This document shows positions 10,513 through 22,984 of a stretch of DNA of 64,000 bases, piece after piece. Every line of letters begins with the position of its first letter. The stretch's first letter is position 1. The translations under genes were made by a program, and so were the position numbers. This DNA comes from Ascarosepion bandense. Its lineage: Eukaryota > Mollusca > Cephalopoda > Sepiida > Sepiidae. The notes beneath the pieces were generated by a model. That model did no database searches. It saw nothing but the letters and a program-made list of their open reading frames with translations, and was not told the DNA's origin. The DNA lies in the NCBI GenBank assembly GCA_037127315.1, contig JBBBDQ010000225.1:489001-553000 (forward strand), in the 5' to 3' direction.

Positions 10513-13500
10513 TTCTATCACTCGGTTTACAATCCTCCCTCTTCTTTTGGACAGGAGTAGAGGCACACACCTTGTTTCCTGTTTAGGAAGTGGGGGGTTC
10601 CCAGTTTCTTTCCGCTCATTCTGTTTTAATACTGTCGCAAGCTTTTTGCAGTGTTTGTGGATAGTGGCAACATCTCTTCATTCTGAGGGTATCAGGTTGG
10701 TAGTTTCCTGGTTGCTGCTTCCGACTGGTAGTTAGGAACCTGAACTTGTGCATAGTGTCATGAGAATGAATAATATCGGGGTTATATGTAGTGCCATGTC
10801 GTGCATGGATGTGTGTTCCTGCATGAACCCCTGGTAGGCAACCCTGAGGCCATTTTATGCTGCAGTCTGTGCCAGTTTCCCTCCCACACATGCTGCATAC
10901 AGCGACCGACTGATTCTACTCTAGGCCTCTCTCCTAATAAAACTTTCATGAATACACACTATCATAATAGCAAATCTAAACCAGCTAACCTAAAAATACC
11001 CAAACCCATCAACATCTCTTTTGCTAACATACATACACCAAATTTTATAGTGTCGAAACCTTCCTCCAAGTCAACTCACCTGATATCCTAGCCCTCTGTG
11101 AAACTAACCTTGATCCTTATATCCCCTCTTCTGAATTCTATGTCCCTGGTTACCTTCCCCTCTTCAGGAAGGACGCCAATGTCCACATGCATGGGCTTGG
11201 TTTTTACGTTAGTGAATACCTCCTTCTAATGAGGGTGATCGCTCTTGAATCCCTAGATCATTCTTATATGTGTTTTTGTCTCTCCCTACTAAGCTCTGTT
11301 AGCTATTTCTTCCTCTACTGCTCCCCCTTATCCCCCGACTGTTCCGTTCTTGACAGCATCTTCAAAATTATTGATAAGGCCATTTCCTCTCATTCATCTG
11401 TCCATATATTTGTGTGTGGTAACTTTAACACCCACCATGTCAAATGGCTGAGAAACTCTGTCACAGATCTTGCTGATGTCCACACCATGAATTTTTTCAA
11501 TCACTCAGTCCCTTACGCAAGTGGTGGACTTCCCCACACATTTCTCTAATAACCCTAATGGACCTGACTCACTGCTAGATCTCTGTTTTACTTCTATCCC
11601 CGACTCTTGCAATGTCAAGCAACTCTGCCCCCTCGGAAACTCTGACCTCGTGGTGGTTTCTGTTAATATCTCTTTCCACTCCCACTCCACCCTCAGACTA
11701 GAAGAATAGCCAGGAAGTTGAGACTTAAATCCCACTCATCCCATTGGTTCCTCGCTTGCTCAGCTATCATCGCCCATCTCACTTCTTCCAGCTTTATCGG
11801 AGTCATGTGTCAGAACATAACAGTCACCTCTTTGCCTCTGCTCGCAATGAATGCAAGAAGATACTTAAAGAAGCTAAGCTGCTGTTTGCAGCCAGAATGA
11901 AGCAGTGCATAGCATCCCATAAGTTCAGTTCCAAAGATTACTGGAGGCTCTGTAAAAGTGTACTAAACAACAGCAAATCCTCAATCCCCACTCTAATCAA
12001 CGAATTTGAGATCCTGCTGAGTGCTCGCAAATTCTCTACCTCAACATTGGACTTATCTGGAGTATCTGTACCCGATTTCCCACCCTGAACTGAGGCCCAA
12101 CTGAATGACATCCACATTACTCCCTCAGTGGTCTCTAACATAATTTGAAAGCTTGACCCCCCATAAAGCAAGCGGTGGTGATAGAATCCTAATCATTGTT
12201 CTGAAGAAATGTTCCACTGAACTCTCCTCCGTTCTCTCCAAACTCTATCACTACTGCCTCTCTGCTTCTTGCTTTTCTGCCTGCTGGAAGTCCTCCTCCA
12301 TGGTTCTAATGTATAAAAACACTGGTGAACCCTCTGACCCCTCTCATTATCTCTCTATCAGCCTCTTACTGATTTTTGGCAAAGTGTTCAAAGCCATCAT
12401 TAATGCCAAGGTGGTTCAACATCTCACAGCCCACAGAATCTTCTCTGACAAACAGTATGGTTTCTGCTTCACCAAGTCTACTGCAGATATGATCACTGAG
12501 TATATACACCAGACTCTCGACAAGAATGGCGAAGCCTGAACTGTTGCATGCTGGCCTTCTGTGCAAGCTGCGGGGCTATGGTATAACTGGACAATTGTTT
12601 GACCTTATCCAGTCATTCCTTTCAAATTGCACAATGAAGGTAGTGTTGAACGGACATGCCTCCCAATACTATCATATGAATGGGAGTGTCTCCCAAGGCT
12701 CTATTCTAGGTTCTATTCTTTTTCTTATCTACATTAACGATTTCTCTGATGTAATAAGATCCCAAGTAGGCATATACACTGACAACACTATAGTTTACTC
12801 TCGCCTTGATCAAAATTCTACCTTGCTGCTCAGCTTGAAAAGGACTTCCAATCTGTAGTGGACTGGGGTGAAAAATAGCTTGTGAATTTTAATGCTTCCA
12901 AAACAAAGCTGCTATCTATTAACCATCACAGACAATCGCTTCTAACCCCCCCCCCCCAATTAGCATGGATCAGGCTAGTCTTCCTGAAAGCAAAACATTG
13001 TGCCTTCTCAGGTTAACTCTCACAACAGACCTTAAGTGGAATGACTATATAGAATCCATAGCTAAATCCGCTGCTAAGAAGGTTGGTTCTCTGCGTAGGG
13101 CCAGGAAATTTTTCCCATCTGAAACAATCCTGCACATATATAAATCTACCATCTGCCCATGCATTGAATATCGCTGCCATATCTAGTCGGGTGCTCCTGC
13201 TATCCACCTAGGGGTCCTTGACAACGGAGAATCTGTAATGTGACCGATCTTGACTTGGAAGCTCAGATACAGTCAATTTTCTCACCAGTGCAATGTGGCT
13301 TCTCTGTGTCTCTTCTTCAAATACTTTCATGGCTTCTGCTCTGATGAACTTAGCTCACTGGTAGTTCCTATGTATAAATTTACTCGAGCCACAAGATTAG
13401 CAACTAGGTTCCACCCTTTTACTGTGAAACCAATAAAATGTAAACACATTCTACTCCAGCAGCTTCTTTTCTTGCACTTCCGCCTGTGGAATTCCCTCCC

Positions 13501-13782
13501 CTTTACTTGCTTTCCCGACAGCTATAATCTCCAAGAATTTAAATGTAAAGTCAATAATCATCTCCTATCTCACTAACCTGCATCCTCTCTTTCATGCTCC
13601 TTTCTCCATCCACTCCACTCTCATCATTATTCTCATCCTTCTCTTATCCACTTCCTGACACCCCTATAACCTGTCACTCTTTCTCGTAACTTTCCTCCAA
13701 TGTAATCCCCTGCACAACAATGGCAGTAAATATATAACCATATCGCCCTTGCTTGGGGCGATATGGTTATAAAAAAAAAAAA
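10484..13782 (+). mobile_element. LINE-A copy 1, old, inside the mariner
   Basis: Colinear with the copies at 41 and 60 kb from the TTGGAGTAGATAG head to the poly-A tail after GCTTGGGGCGATA. Recognisable pieces are FRKDANVHMHGLGFYVSEY (endonuclease region), PDSCNVKQLCPLGNSDLVVV, PHKASGGDRILIIVLKKC, SDKQYGFCFTKSTADM, SQGSILGSILFLIYINDFSD and the C-terminal KVGSLRRARKFFPS. Many stops and frameshifts and a C10 run at 12947 mark it as an older, dead copy. It inserted after the mariner. Confidence 0.5.
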
Positions 13783-13789
13783 TTTAGCG

Positions 13790-14058
13790 AAAATGAGTTT
13801 GTGGACTTTTTTGGTGTTTTCCAGGATAACTGCTGACTTTGGATGACCTAAGCTTTCAGCATCATTTGTGTCTGTACGACTGTGTATAAAGTCAACATAC
13901 CACCTCTTAACTTGTTTCCGGCAGAGCAAAGTCTGAATAACACTTATCAAGCCATTGTTTGCTTGAATAGTATTTTTCCCATCAGAAAGCAATGCTTTAT
14001 CAATGCATGAAATTAAGATTTTTTCCATGCTTTTTAAAATTTGCAACAGTAGCTTCAT
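13790..14058 (-). pseudogene. Mariner transposase, N-terminal part
   Basis: Reads DGKNTIQANNGLISV, KQVKRWYVDFIHSRTDTNDAE, SLGHPKSAV and TKKVHKLI. This is the helix-turn-helix region of mariner transposases, which carry GKxTxQA, W(Y)xxF, DxxR(S)GRP and KIVHK-type motifs here. It is cut off at the LINE poly-A at about 13783. Confidence 0.5.
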
Positions 14059-14210
14059 TTAAATAACTGTAATTTGTAAACTAATAATCCGATTAGGCCC
14101 AAATTTTGTTATGTGCCATTTGAAGGTGTGTACTTCATAAAAATCATATGGATTTCTTATTAGTGCTGCCATCTATATGCCAGGCTCAGGACTTATTGAG
14201 TGATGTGTTA

Positions 14211-14968
14211 ACTAATAACCTCTTCTCAAAAAATATAACAAAAAAAAATTTAACTAGTATTGGTAAATTATAACATTATTAGCAATTTGTGTAATTATAA
14301 CACACCTACAGTTAAATAGTGTGAAAATTACTTTTTGTGAACCTATCAATTCTCTTCAGTGCTCCTTTTCATATAGAATTTAAAAATGAAAATTTCTGTT
14401 GCTTTTCATGAAATAAAAAAAATTGACAGATTTGAGACCAATATGCTTAAAAATTAATGGTAATCAAGATTGAAAACTTAATATTTAAATTGATCATTTA
14501 AAAAGAAAACTAGTTGTTGAAGTAATTCTTTAACGTAAGTCAGGAATTAGTTTCTTCTTATCAAGCTAGCAGTCAAGTATAAACTGATAAGTTACTTTTA
14601 ATGGTCTGTTAGTTTTCCAACCTTTTTTTTTGATGAAACTTGCATTCAAATAATTGAAGTAGTTAAGGTTTCTGAATGGAATAATTAAAAAAAAAAGCTG
14701 GAGAACTGATCAGCTGAAATACTTTAAAAGCAATAAAGGTAATGATACTTGTCCTCATGAACCATCAAGTCAAGATAGATACTTTGGATTAAAAACTTTG
14801 TAAATAAGTGAGATTTGATTTGGTAGGAAATGCACGTAAAAAAATAATTATACTGATGCATATTCTGAATAAATCAAATACTACTCTTGACTGCATGACC
14901 TTATATACTTGGCAAACAAATCTGACCAAAAAAGAAACAAAATCAAACAAAAAATTTTTTTTTTTTAC
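14211..14968. other. Intron between exons g and h, last part
   Basis: AT-rich with A and T homopolymers. No feature supported. Confidence 0.5.
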
Positions 14969-15138
14969 TATCAGAAGCTGTTTCTGTCTTGTTCTGTCCA
15001 ATTGTGTCTAAAGCATTTTCCAAATCCTTTTTCAAGGCTTGATTTTCACTTTGCAGCTGTTCAACATTTTGGTTCAGATGTAAAATTGTTTCACTCAAGG
15101 TTTTAACTTTGCTCTTGATGGATTTTCCTTTTGCAGTT
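14969..15138 (-). CDS. IQCE: IQCE-like exon g, coiled coil
   Basis: 170 nt between acceptor AATTTAG and donor GTAAAA. The first base completes the Glu codon of exon f and the exon ends in phase 1. It encodes a basic linker (TAKGKSIKSKVKT) and then a heptad region with LSETILHLNQNVEQL and ENQALKKDLENAL. Vertebrate IQCE has LSRSVQELTEENQSLKEDL at this place. The donor runs into an A/T homopolymer, so the exact border is slightly less certain. Confidence 0.5.
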
Positions 15139-15775
15139 CTAAATTTTCAAAAAATAAAATATTAAAAAAAGAAACATAAAAATTTAACCCACAAAAGTGG
15201 CTGAAGAAAGCATTATGTTTTCTGACTTATTAATAATACGCAAGAATAAAGAAAGATAGGAGACACATATATCAGTAAATCAATAAGTCTGTAATCTAAT
15301 AAAAAAATATTTTTTTAACAATTTAATTCCCTATTAATGTATTTAATTCAATGGTGAATATTAATCCCATAGAGTTAATGTTATCCAGTGAAAATTTCAG
15401 GTTGACTTACTGATTTGACCTCATACAATAACACAATCAAATTTTAGCAAAATAAGTTGTGGAATAGGTTTATTCTCACTCTACATCTTTCTATGACATA
15501 AATTTCATCCATAAAGATGCACTCTTTACATGAAACAGTCATTCAACACAGTTTTTATTCAAGTTGTCTTTAACCTTGACAGCATAAAATGGGCATTATT
15601 TTGTTCAAACTTGATTTTTAAATATTTTCTATTTTTAATGTAATTTGCAAAATAAACTATTTAAATTGCAGTTTGTTTTAGTAAGAACTTTCTGATTTCA
15701 GTGAATAGCAAAAGTGCACACATGAAATTAAAATGGAGAACAAATTGATATTGCGTAGTTAATTATTAAATGCTC
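15139..15775. other. Intron between exons f and g, first part
   Basis: AT-rich, no element or gene recognised. Confidence 0.5.
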
Positions 15776-15779
15776 TGCT

Positions 15780-16300
15780 ATTTGGAATGACGTGGGTGCA
15801 TTGGCATGGCCAAAGATGCATTTCAAAAGCTAAGCAGAATATTGAGAAACAAAGAAAAGTGTACTGAACTGTTATGTAATATCTGTCCTCCTATACAGCA
15901 GCAAAGATGAAGGAGAGACTCGAAGCAACAGAAATTTGGTTCTACAAAAGGATGCTGAGGTTACCATGGACTGAATATGTGAGCAACAACAAGATTTTGG
16001 AGATGATGTAAATGAAAAGGTAAGTTATACTTAACATCAGAAAGAGACAACTGAGGTTTCTGGAACACATAATGAGGAAGGAAGGCTTGGAGAAACTAAT
16101 ACTCACAGAATGGTTAGAGGAAGGGAGAGACGGGCAAAGAAATGTGAGACATACATGATAAGCTTGAGCAAGTGGATGGCAGAGTAGGGTCTGGGAGAGA
16201 TGCCAAAGGGAAAAGTGTTAAGAGTGACAAGGGATAGGGGTAAGTGGAAGTCCCTGATTGCTTACATTCTGAAAGGACACAGCACATAACGAAGAAGAAC
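15780..16300 (+). pseudogene. LINE tail relic, RTE/Jockey-type C terminus
   Basis: Across changing frames it reads LLYSSKDEGET, RLEATEIWFYKRMLRLPWTEYVSN, KRQLRFLGHIMRKEGLEKL and then a Gly/Arg-rich stretch, the conserved region after the reverse transcriptase of many non-LTR elements. Only this tail remains. It is unrelated to LINE-A and LINE-B. Confidence 0.5.
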
Positions 16301-16606
16301 ATCTAAGCTGTTGCACCCTTCAACCTTCTTCAGAGGTCTTGTAACAACTGATAACTTTCTTGGAATTTTGAACTAAAACTTTTATTCAACCTATGGGGGT
16401 AGATTGTTCTCATTCCACTTTCTATGCTTAGAGGAGATAACTCATATCAATCTTATTCATTTTTGTGTTGCTTGTCTATTTCTTTGACTGAATCAAAATA
16501 TGTGACTTTTTAGCACTACCACAAATAGGTGTTGAACTCACATCTGCCAAGGGAACCAAATATGTTTTACTAACATTTTAATCCACTAAAATGTCATTCA
16601 TAACAT

Positions 16607-16646
16607 CTAAAGAAGGCTGGAGAGCACAAAGGTTGAAACGTGAACA
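16607..16646 (+). other. Degenerate hammerhead-like PLE motif
   Basis: CTAAAGAAGGCTGGAGAGCACAAAGG-type sequence followed by TTGAAACGTGAAC. It resembles the CTGANGA...GAAAC core found in Penelope-like elements, but the CTGA box is mutated to CTAA, so activity is not expected. Confidence 0.5.
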
Positions 16647-17585
16647 TAAGTGTAAGATTAATGTTTTAGTCTAAATGATAATTCCTTATCTCAAAAATTT
16701 CAAAATAAACTACTTAACTAAATTACAAAAAGCATTCAAGTTACTTGCATCATCAGATTTTATGCTAAATAGAAATTACACTTTTAGTTCTACATTATAA
16801 AAGAAACACTACATGCAATTTTATTAATAAAATTTGAACTCCATAAACTTATTGGGTTTGAATAATACAAGCCTTATTAACAGTTTGTTTGCATGTATAA
16901 TGTATTTATTAAGTGTGATTTGATCAATACTAGATATTTAAACACTAAAGTGTATGAATTGGTATCAAATATGGATTAGAATCCAACAGAATGTTTCTAA
17001 ATTTAGTTTTGCTTTTATCTAAGCTTAATCAGAAATAAAAGTATGTTCTGGTATTTTTTACTTTGTGCTGTTTTTCATTGTTTAAGTAAACTACGTGTAT
17101 AATATTTGTGTGTTTGTGTATCATAATTCTATTTGGTTTATGAAAGATTTGGTTGATAATGTGTGTGTGATGAGTGGGCATTTTATGTTGATTGTGGGAT
17201 GTTTTATGTGTTTTGTGTTCATTTCTCCAATCCTATATACATAGTATTAGAGAAATGGATTTAACCAGAAAATGAAGTGATCAACTACAAGATTCCATAC
17301 CAATTTCAACAAGAAGAAATTTTATTTCTTCTCATATGTTATGGTGGTATTAATCTGTGATGATAATTTATAATAAACCACTTTAGTGACTGGAACTGTA
17401 TATTCAGCTATAGTTTATGATTAAACAGAACAACATAAAACTCATTATCAGAATTATTTTAACACTGCATATATTTTTAAAAATAGTCTATATAATGAGA
17501 ATTAAAAAAAAAATACATTTCTCCAAAATTATAAGTTAATTTTTATTTGTCTATATTTCTGAGATGAGGTAGTATTTACACTATT
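16647..17585. other. Intron sequence
   Basis: AT-rich with T/G-rich runs near 17100-17220. Nothing else supported. Confidence 0.5.
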
Positions 17586-17589
17586 TACA

Positions 17590-17945
17590 TTATTTGGACT
17601 ATTGTCCTCATCTTTGTTGCCATTTCAGAAGTGGTTCTACACTTTGCAGGTACCTCTCCCAAGTAAGTCCTCCAGCAGAGAAGGACATGACTAAGGACTG
17701 TGTGTACGCCATTCCATGTAGCTGTGGAAAGAAATATAAAGGAGAAACAGGCCACTCCCTTAAGGTAAGGCTACAAGAACATCACAAGGCCATAACAGGA
17801 GGGGAGATAGAAAAATCAGGCGTAGCTGACCACATATGGAGGGAGAAAGGGGATCACTACCCTCTATGGAATGAAGTTGAAATGACAGAGAATGCCAGTG
17901 GAAACTATGTAAACTTAAGGAATCAGCACATATGCTAGCCTACAA
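17590..17945 (+). pseudogene. PLE GIY-YIG endonuclease fragment
   Basis: A 114-codon open stretch reads DCVYAIPCSCGKKYKGETGH then SLKVRLQEHHKA and EKSGVADHIWREKGDHY. VYxIPCxCGKxYxGETGR is the usual start of the GIY-YIG domain at the C terminus of Penelope-like proteins. GIY-YIG is degenerate (YKGE for YIGE). The reverse transcriptase is absent, so this is a fragment despite its open frame. Confidence 0.5.
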
Positions 17946-18164
17946 AAATCTCTTAAGCCGATCAAGCATAGAGATGAATACAATGTAGGAACCAGTAATA
18001 CAGAGTGTCAGAGAAAATCATTATTGTCAAAAATTGCAATATGAGTTCTGGTAAAATATACTAAAAAAATCCATTAACATCAAAAATTGCAATATGAACT
18101 CTAGTCAAAAAAAAAAATGGTTACTGAACATTAGGTTTATAAGTTTCCAAAATTCAGCTGTTCT

Positions 18165-18375
18165 TGTCCTTAAGCACACATAGCCCAGTGGATATAGACG
18201 TTGCTTAGTTTCAGTCACTTCACCCAAAGAGTTGTAAGTTCAATACCAGGCTCCTGCAGTGGTGAACAAGTAACTCTGAGTCGGGTTAGAGGGAGACTAC
18301 CAAAAGAGACTTTGCACAAGGAATTAGAATGATATACCCCAGTGATCATAATAAAGGGTTCAGTGTGAAATTTTA
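18165..18375 (+). mobile_element. tRNA-derived SINE
   Basis: Head TAGCCCAGTGGATATAGACG resembles a pol III A box and AGTTGTAAGTTCAATACC a B box. The tail ends in AATAAAGGGTTCAGTGTGAAATTT. The body is shared with the copies at 54540-54830 and 53230-53420, so this is a dispersed SINE and not a tRNA gene. Confidence 0.5.
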
Positions 18376-18442
18376 TAAATAAAAAAACAAAAAGAAAATC
18401 ATATTTACTCCCAAGAAAAACATTTGTTTAAAGAGTACTTAC

Positions 18443-18559
18443 TCTTTTATCTGAAACTGACTTTTGTAGTTTTGGAGACGAACAATCTCTTGATAGAAGG
18501 TTTCCATTTGGACTTTCAGTTCTTCAATCTTTGTTGTCTTCAAATCACTTTTCAATTTG
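18443..18559 (-). CDS. IQCE: IQCE-like exon f, most conserved block
   Basis: 117 nt between acceptor ATCACAG and donor GTAAGT. Its first base completes the Asn codon from exon e and it ends with two bases of a Glu codon. Thirty-eight complete codons include KLKSDLKTTKIEELK and QMETFYQEIVRLQ. This is the strongest match to vertebrate IQCE (KLQTDMKTTNLEEM then METYYEEVHRLQ as remembered) and the main reason for the gene name. Confidence 0.5.
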
Positions 18560-19338
18560 CTGTGATAAACAAAACAATAAAACAATAGGTTTACACTGCA
18601 TAATCATACTAAGGTGATATTTGTCAAATAATCCATAATTTAGAAAGTTGTGATCTCTTTGCCTTTTTCTCCTTTCAGGTAGTTGCAGTTTGATTATCTG
18701 ACAACTTTTTATTAAATCTCAGAACACAAACTATATACATATGGCTTCACACTTGATCAAAGGCCTATCAAAATCACTGCCACATTTTCTGTTTTGATAA
18801 CTCGAGCAAAAATAACAGTACAATTTTATGTGTGGCAGATTGGTAGTAAAGAAGATCCAAAATTCAAATATCTTCATAAAAAGTTGGGAAATAACTGCAC
18901 AATTATAAGTTATGAGTAACTGAATCAGATGTTCATAAACATTGCACAGTATTCCTTTCTTGCTTTACAATTATTTTTTATCATAAACCAACAATAAATC
19001 TGTTTCATTAATCTTAACAATGAATGTTTTATGATTCTAAGAGATTCATATGGAAAGAATCCATCAAACTTTTTAATATATTTTACTATCAACCACTTCT
19101 AACAGCTACAAATTTACCAGATTTTTGAGAGTATAATATGTGTAGCAGACTTAAAAATGATTGGTTGAAAAATACGATTTTCTTCCTTCTTGATCTAGCA
19201 TACATTTTTCTTAGTGCAAACATTTAACACAAATCACTGAGTAGGTGTGAAGCTTTTGTGATGATGTATGCATTGTGGAGACGGGAGAATGAACTTTCTC
19301 TGTTCCCCTCCTCATAAACCTATTTATATATATATATG

Positions 19339-19530
19339 CAGGATTGTTTCAGACAGGATAAACTTCCTGGCCCTGCACAGAGAACCGACCTTCTTAGCAG
19401 CAGATTTAGCTATGGATTCTATAAAGTTATTCCACTTAAGGTCTGATGTGAGAGTTAACCTGAGGAGGCATAGTGATTTACTTTCAGGGAGACTAGCCTG
19501 ATCCATTCTAATGTGCAGTAGGAAAGAAAA
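19339..19530 (-). mobile_element. LINE-A internal fragment, near-identical to 20858-21050
   Basis: Encodes MDQASLPESKSLCLLRLTL and KKVGSLCRARKFILS on the minus strand. It differs from the 20.9-kb copy at only a few of about 190 positions. It has no 3' tail, so it cannot be a normal 5'-truncated insertion. Confidence 0.5.
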
Positions 19531-20230
19531 TAGCTCTCTCTATAAACTTGTAATGTATGCAATGGTAGTAACAACACTGACTGCTATCTTAAAGGAGAAG
19601 AAGAAAGCAAACAGATTAACAGTGAGAAAGAAACGCAAAAGAACACAGAGAGAACGGGGAAGAGAAAGAAAAGACATCACTTGATTGGCTGAAAGAAATA
19701 AACAGCCAAAGATGCTCAAAATTAGAATTTGGAAAACAATTAGTTGCAGCCTGAAAGTTCAATTGGGAAGACATAAGAAATGTTAACACCAAAATACTCC
19801 GAGGAAAGAAGACCTCATTAAAATAAAAGATGTAATCCAGAACTTTCTCGGGAGGAGGAAGAAAGAAAAGGAAAAATATATGAGAATGGGAAAATTGTCT
19901 CAGAAGGATATGCATGGGCAAACAAAATTATAATCTATCTTCAAAATTCCCAAGTAAGTGTTTTCTCCATTACCAGTCTTTATCACACACTCCCTTTAAT
20001 TCTGTTAACTCAAAAGTTATTCCCAAAACAAAAATATCTTTTATTTTTTTTGAGGAACATGAACATTCTTAAGAGAGAAAAAAAAAAAAGAAATAAGAAA
20101 GAGAGATTCTCAGTTTAATGAAGGAAGATAATTCGGACTATTCTTTTGCTGAGGTAAATCCAATCTGAAATTGGATAAAAAAAAATTGAGATATAGGAAT
20201 ATATATTAATTGACAGACCTTCAGAGGTAC
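19531..20230. other. Intron sequence
   Basis: A-rich and purine-rich stretch (GAAAGAAAAGA-type) upstream of the LINE tail. Minus-strand ORFs here are low-complexity Phe/Ser runs without support. Confidence 0.5.
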
Positions 20231-22015
20231 TTTTTTTTTATTTATAATCCTGTGGACCCAAGCAAGGCATTTTACTGCCACTGTAAAGAGGAATGTTATG
20301 AGAAAGAGTGACAGGTTACATGGGGTGTCAGGAAGAGAGTATGAGAAGGATGAGAATACTGATGAGAGTGGGGTGTACAGAGAAAAGAGCATGAGAGAGA
20401 GAGGATGCAAGTTAATGAAACAGGAGATGATTATTGACTTTACAATCGAATTCTTGAAGATTGTAGCTGTTGGAAAAGCAAGTAAGCGGAAGGGAATTCC
20501 ACAAGCAGGAAATGCGAAAAAAAGAAGCTGCTGGAGTAGAATTTGCATTTACAATTTATCGGTTTCACAGTAAAAGGGTGGGATCTAGTTGCTAATCTTG
20601 TTACTCAAGGAAATTCATATGTAGGGAGTACCAGTGAGTTAAGTTCATCGGAGCAGACGCTGTGAAAGTATTTCTAGAAGAGACACAGGGAAGCCATACT
20701 GCATTGGTGAGGAAGTGACTGTATCCTAGCTGCCAAGTTGAGATCGATCACATTACAGATTCTCCGTTGGATTTTGTCAAGGACTCCTAGGTGGATAGCA
20801 GAAGCACCCAGCCAGATATGGCAGCAATATTCAATGCACAGGTGGATAGCAGATTTATATATATGCAAGATTGTTTCAGACAGGATAAACTTCCTGGCCC
20901 TGCACAGAGAACCGACCTTCTTAGCAGCAGATTTAGCTATGGATTCTATAAAGTTATTCCACTTAAGGTCTGATGTGAGAGTTAACCTGAGGAGGCATAG
21001 TGTTTTACTTTCAGGGAGACTAGCCTGATCCATTCTAATGGGCAGTAGGAAAAGATTGTCTGTGATGGTTAATAGATAGCAGCTTTGTTTTGGAAGCATT
21101 AAAATTTACAAGCTATTTTCTACCCCAGTCCACCACAGAATGGAGGTCCTTTTCAAGCTCGGCAGCAAGGTTTGCTTTGTCAGCCTCGACAGATTTTTTA
21201 TCGAGATGAGAATAAACTGTAGTGTTGTCAGTGTATTTGCCTGCTTTGGGTCTTATTACATTGGGGAGATCGTTAATATAGATAAGGAAAAGTGTAGGAC
21301 CTAGAATAGAGCCTTGAGGGACACCCACGTCTGTGTGATAGTATTGGGAAGCTTGTCCGTAAAATACTACCTTCTTTGTATGATTTGAAAGGAATGACTG
21401 GATTAGGCAAACAATTGTCCAGTTATACCATAGCCCCACAGCTTGCATAGAAGGCCAGCATGCCAGACTCTGTCAAACACTTTGGAGATGTCTAGGGCAG
21501 CAGTTCAAGCTTCACTGTTCTTGTCAAGGGCTTGGTGTATATACTCAGTGATGGTCGTGAGCATATCAACAGTAGACCTGGTAAAGCAGAAACCATACTG
21601 TTTGTCAGAGAAGAGTTTGTGGACTGAGAGATGTTGTACCACCTTGGTGTTAATGATGACTTTGAACACTTTGCCAAAGATTGGTAGGAGGCTGATAGGG
21701 CGATAATTAGCAGAGTCAGAGGGTTCACCAGTATTTTTATATATAGGAACCATGGAGGAGGATTTCCAGCAGGCAAGAAAGCCAAGAAGCAAAGAGGCAG
21801 TAGTTATAGAGTTTAGAGAGAACAGAGGAGAGTTCAGGAGCACATTTCTTTAGAACAATGATTGGTATTCTGTTGCCACCGCTTGCTTTATGGGGGTCAA
21901 GCTTTGAAATTATTTTGGATACCACTGAGGGAGTAATGAATATGTCAGTCAGTTGGGCTGGGTTTTGGGGTGGAAATCAGACGAGTCCAGTGTCAAGATC
22001 TTCAAAGACTTTCTG
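20231..22015 (-). mobile_element. LINE-A copy, 5'-truncated
   Basis: Poly-T at 20231 is the 3' tail; CCAAGCAAGGCATT and the tail region match the other copies. Reading leftward on the minus strand: KASGGNRIPIIVLKKCAPEL, PANYRPISLLPIFGKVF-like sequence, SDKQYGFCFTRSTVDM, GVPQGSILGPTLFLIYINDLP, YTDN in place of the YADD box, and the C-terminal WLGASAIHLG-type region. The frame breaks several times. It stops at about 22015, within the linker between endonuclease and reverse transcriptase. Confidence 0.5.
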
Positions 22016-22984
22016 TTATTTTTTTAATTTCTTGTTTTATCTCCAGTGTTTGTTTGTGTTTCCGTTGTTATGGCAATAAAAGAAAAAAAGAATGTTTTTT
22101 TTTTTAATTACCAAAATAACCAACCATTCAGCATTTTGATTTGATTAAACTTTTATTTGCATCTTGCTGGTATTGAATTTGACCTTCATTCCATTGAGTT
22201 AAGAATTATATAGGACCATATTCTTACTTTCCATTTTTGGATCATCACTTATAAATTGTCTACTGATTTAAAATCGCAGGAGCAGTAGAGATTTAGTAGT
22301 TTCTGTAACAATGCTAGGGCATTTCCGCAGGTGGTAACAGCCCACTTCATTGACATTGGATCCTCTAGTTCACTACAAGTAGATAAGTACAAACTTTTTT
22401 CCATATACACAGACACACATACATGCATCACACAGGTACTTATACATTGCCAATATGTACATCTTTGTACATACAGAGTCCTATGCAAACATGCCAAGGT
22501 TCACGTATCAATAAATGTATCTTGCATTTGATAAACTGTATTTTTGTACTTGTTTCAAATTGTTGCTTGTCTAAATGATATGAACTCTATGTTCAACAAC
22601 TGATGAGCACAAAGTCAAAACAAGCCAGATATATTGAAATGGAACAACTTGGCATCCAATTGGTTTAAAATGACTACACTGATCTCAAAACATCACTTCT
22701 ACTACATAGCTTTACATAGCTTTGCACAGAAAGCATTACCTCCCTTGTCATCACCTGCTTGTTGGCACAGACAATCACTCTTTCCTTCACCCACAATTTG
22801 TCATGACTTCTTTCTTCTTTCGATCACAAACAGAAGAAACAGTTCCCCTATTACTTCCTTTTTCTCCAATAGCAACAAAAATGTCTAACCCTCACAAGGA
22901 AGTTTTCAAAATATCTGCAAACCACCGTCTACCACATTTTAACAGCCCAAACATTAAGACCTAGTTTATTCAATTACAAGCCCC
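22016..22984. other. Intron sequence
   Basis: AT-rich with T runs. From about 22640 composition rises toward the gypsy remnant; a 5' LTR or leader could be here but I cannot define one. Confidence 0.5.

Larger units (their letters stand above)
9611..14210 (-). mobile_element. Mariner transposon interrupted by a LINE
   Basis: Terminal inverted repeats of about 28 bp: TAACACATCACTCAATAAAT at the left and its complement ending GATGTGTTA at 14210. Subtracting the 3.3-kb LINE leaves about 1.3 kb, the normal length of a mariner. The transposase runs on the minus strand and is broken by the insertion, stops and frameshifts. Confidence 0.5.

Noticed and set aside
17594..17938. 114-codon ORF as a host gene
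   Set aside because: It reads as a PLE GIY-YIG endonuclease fragment.
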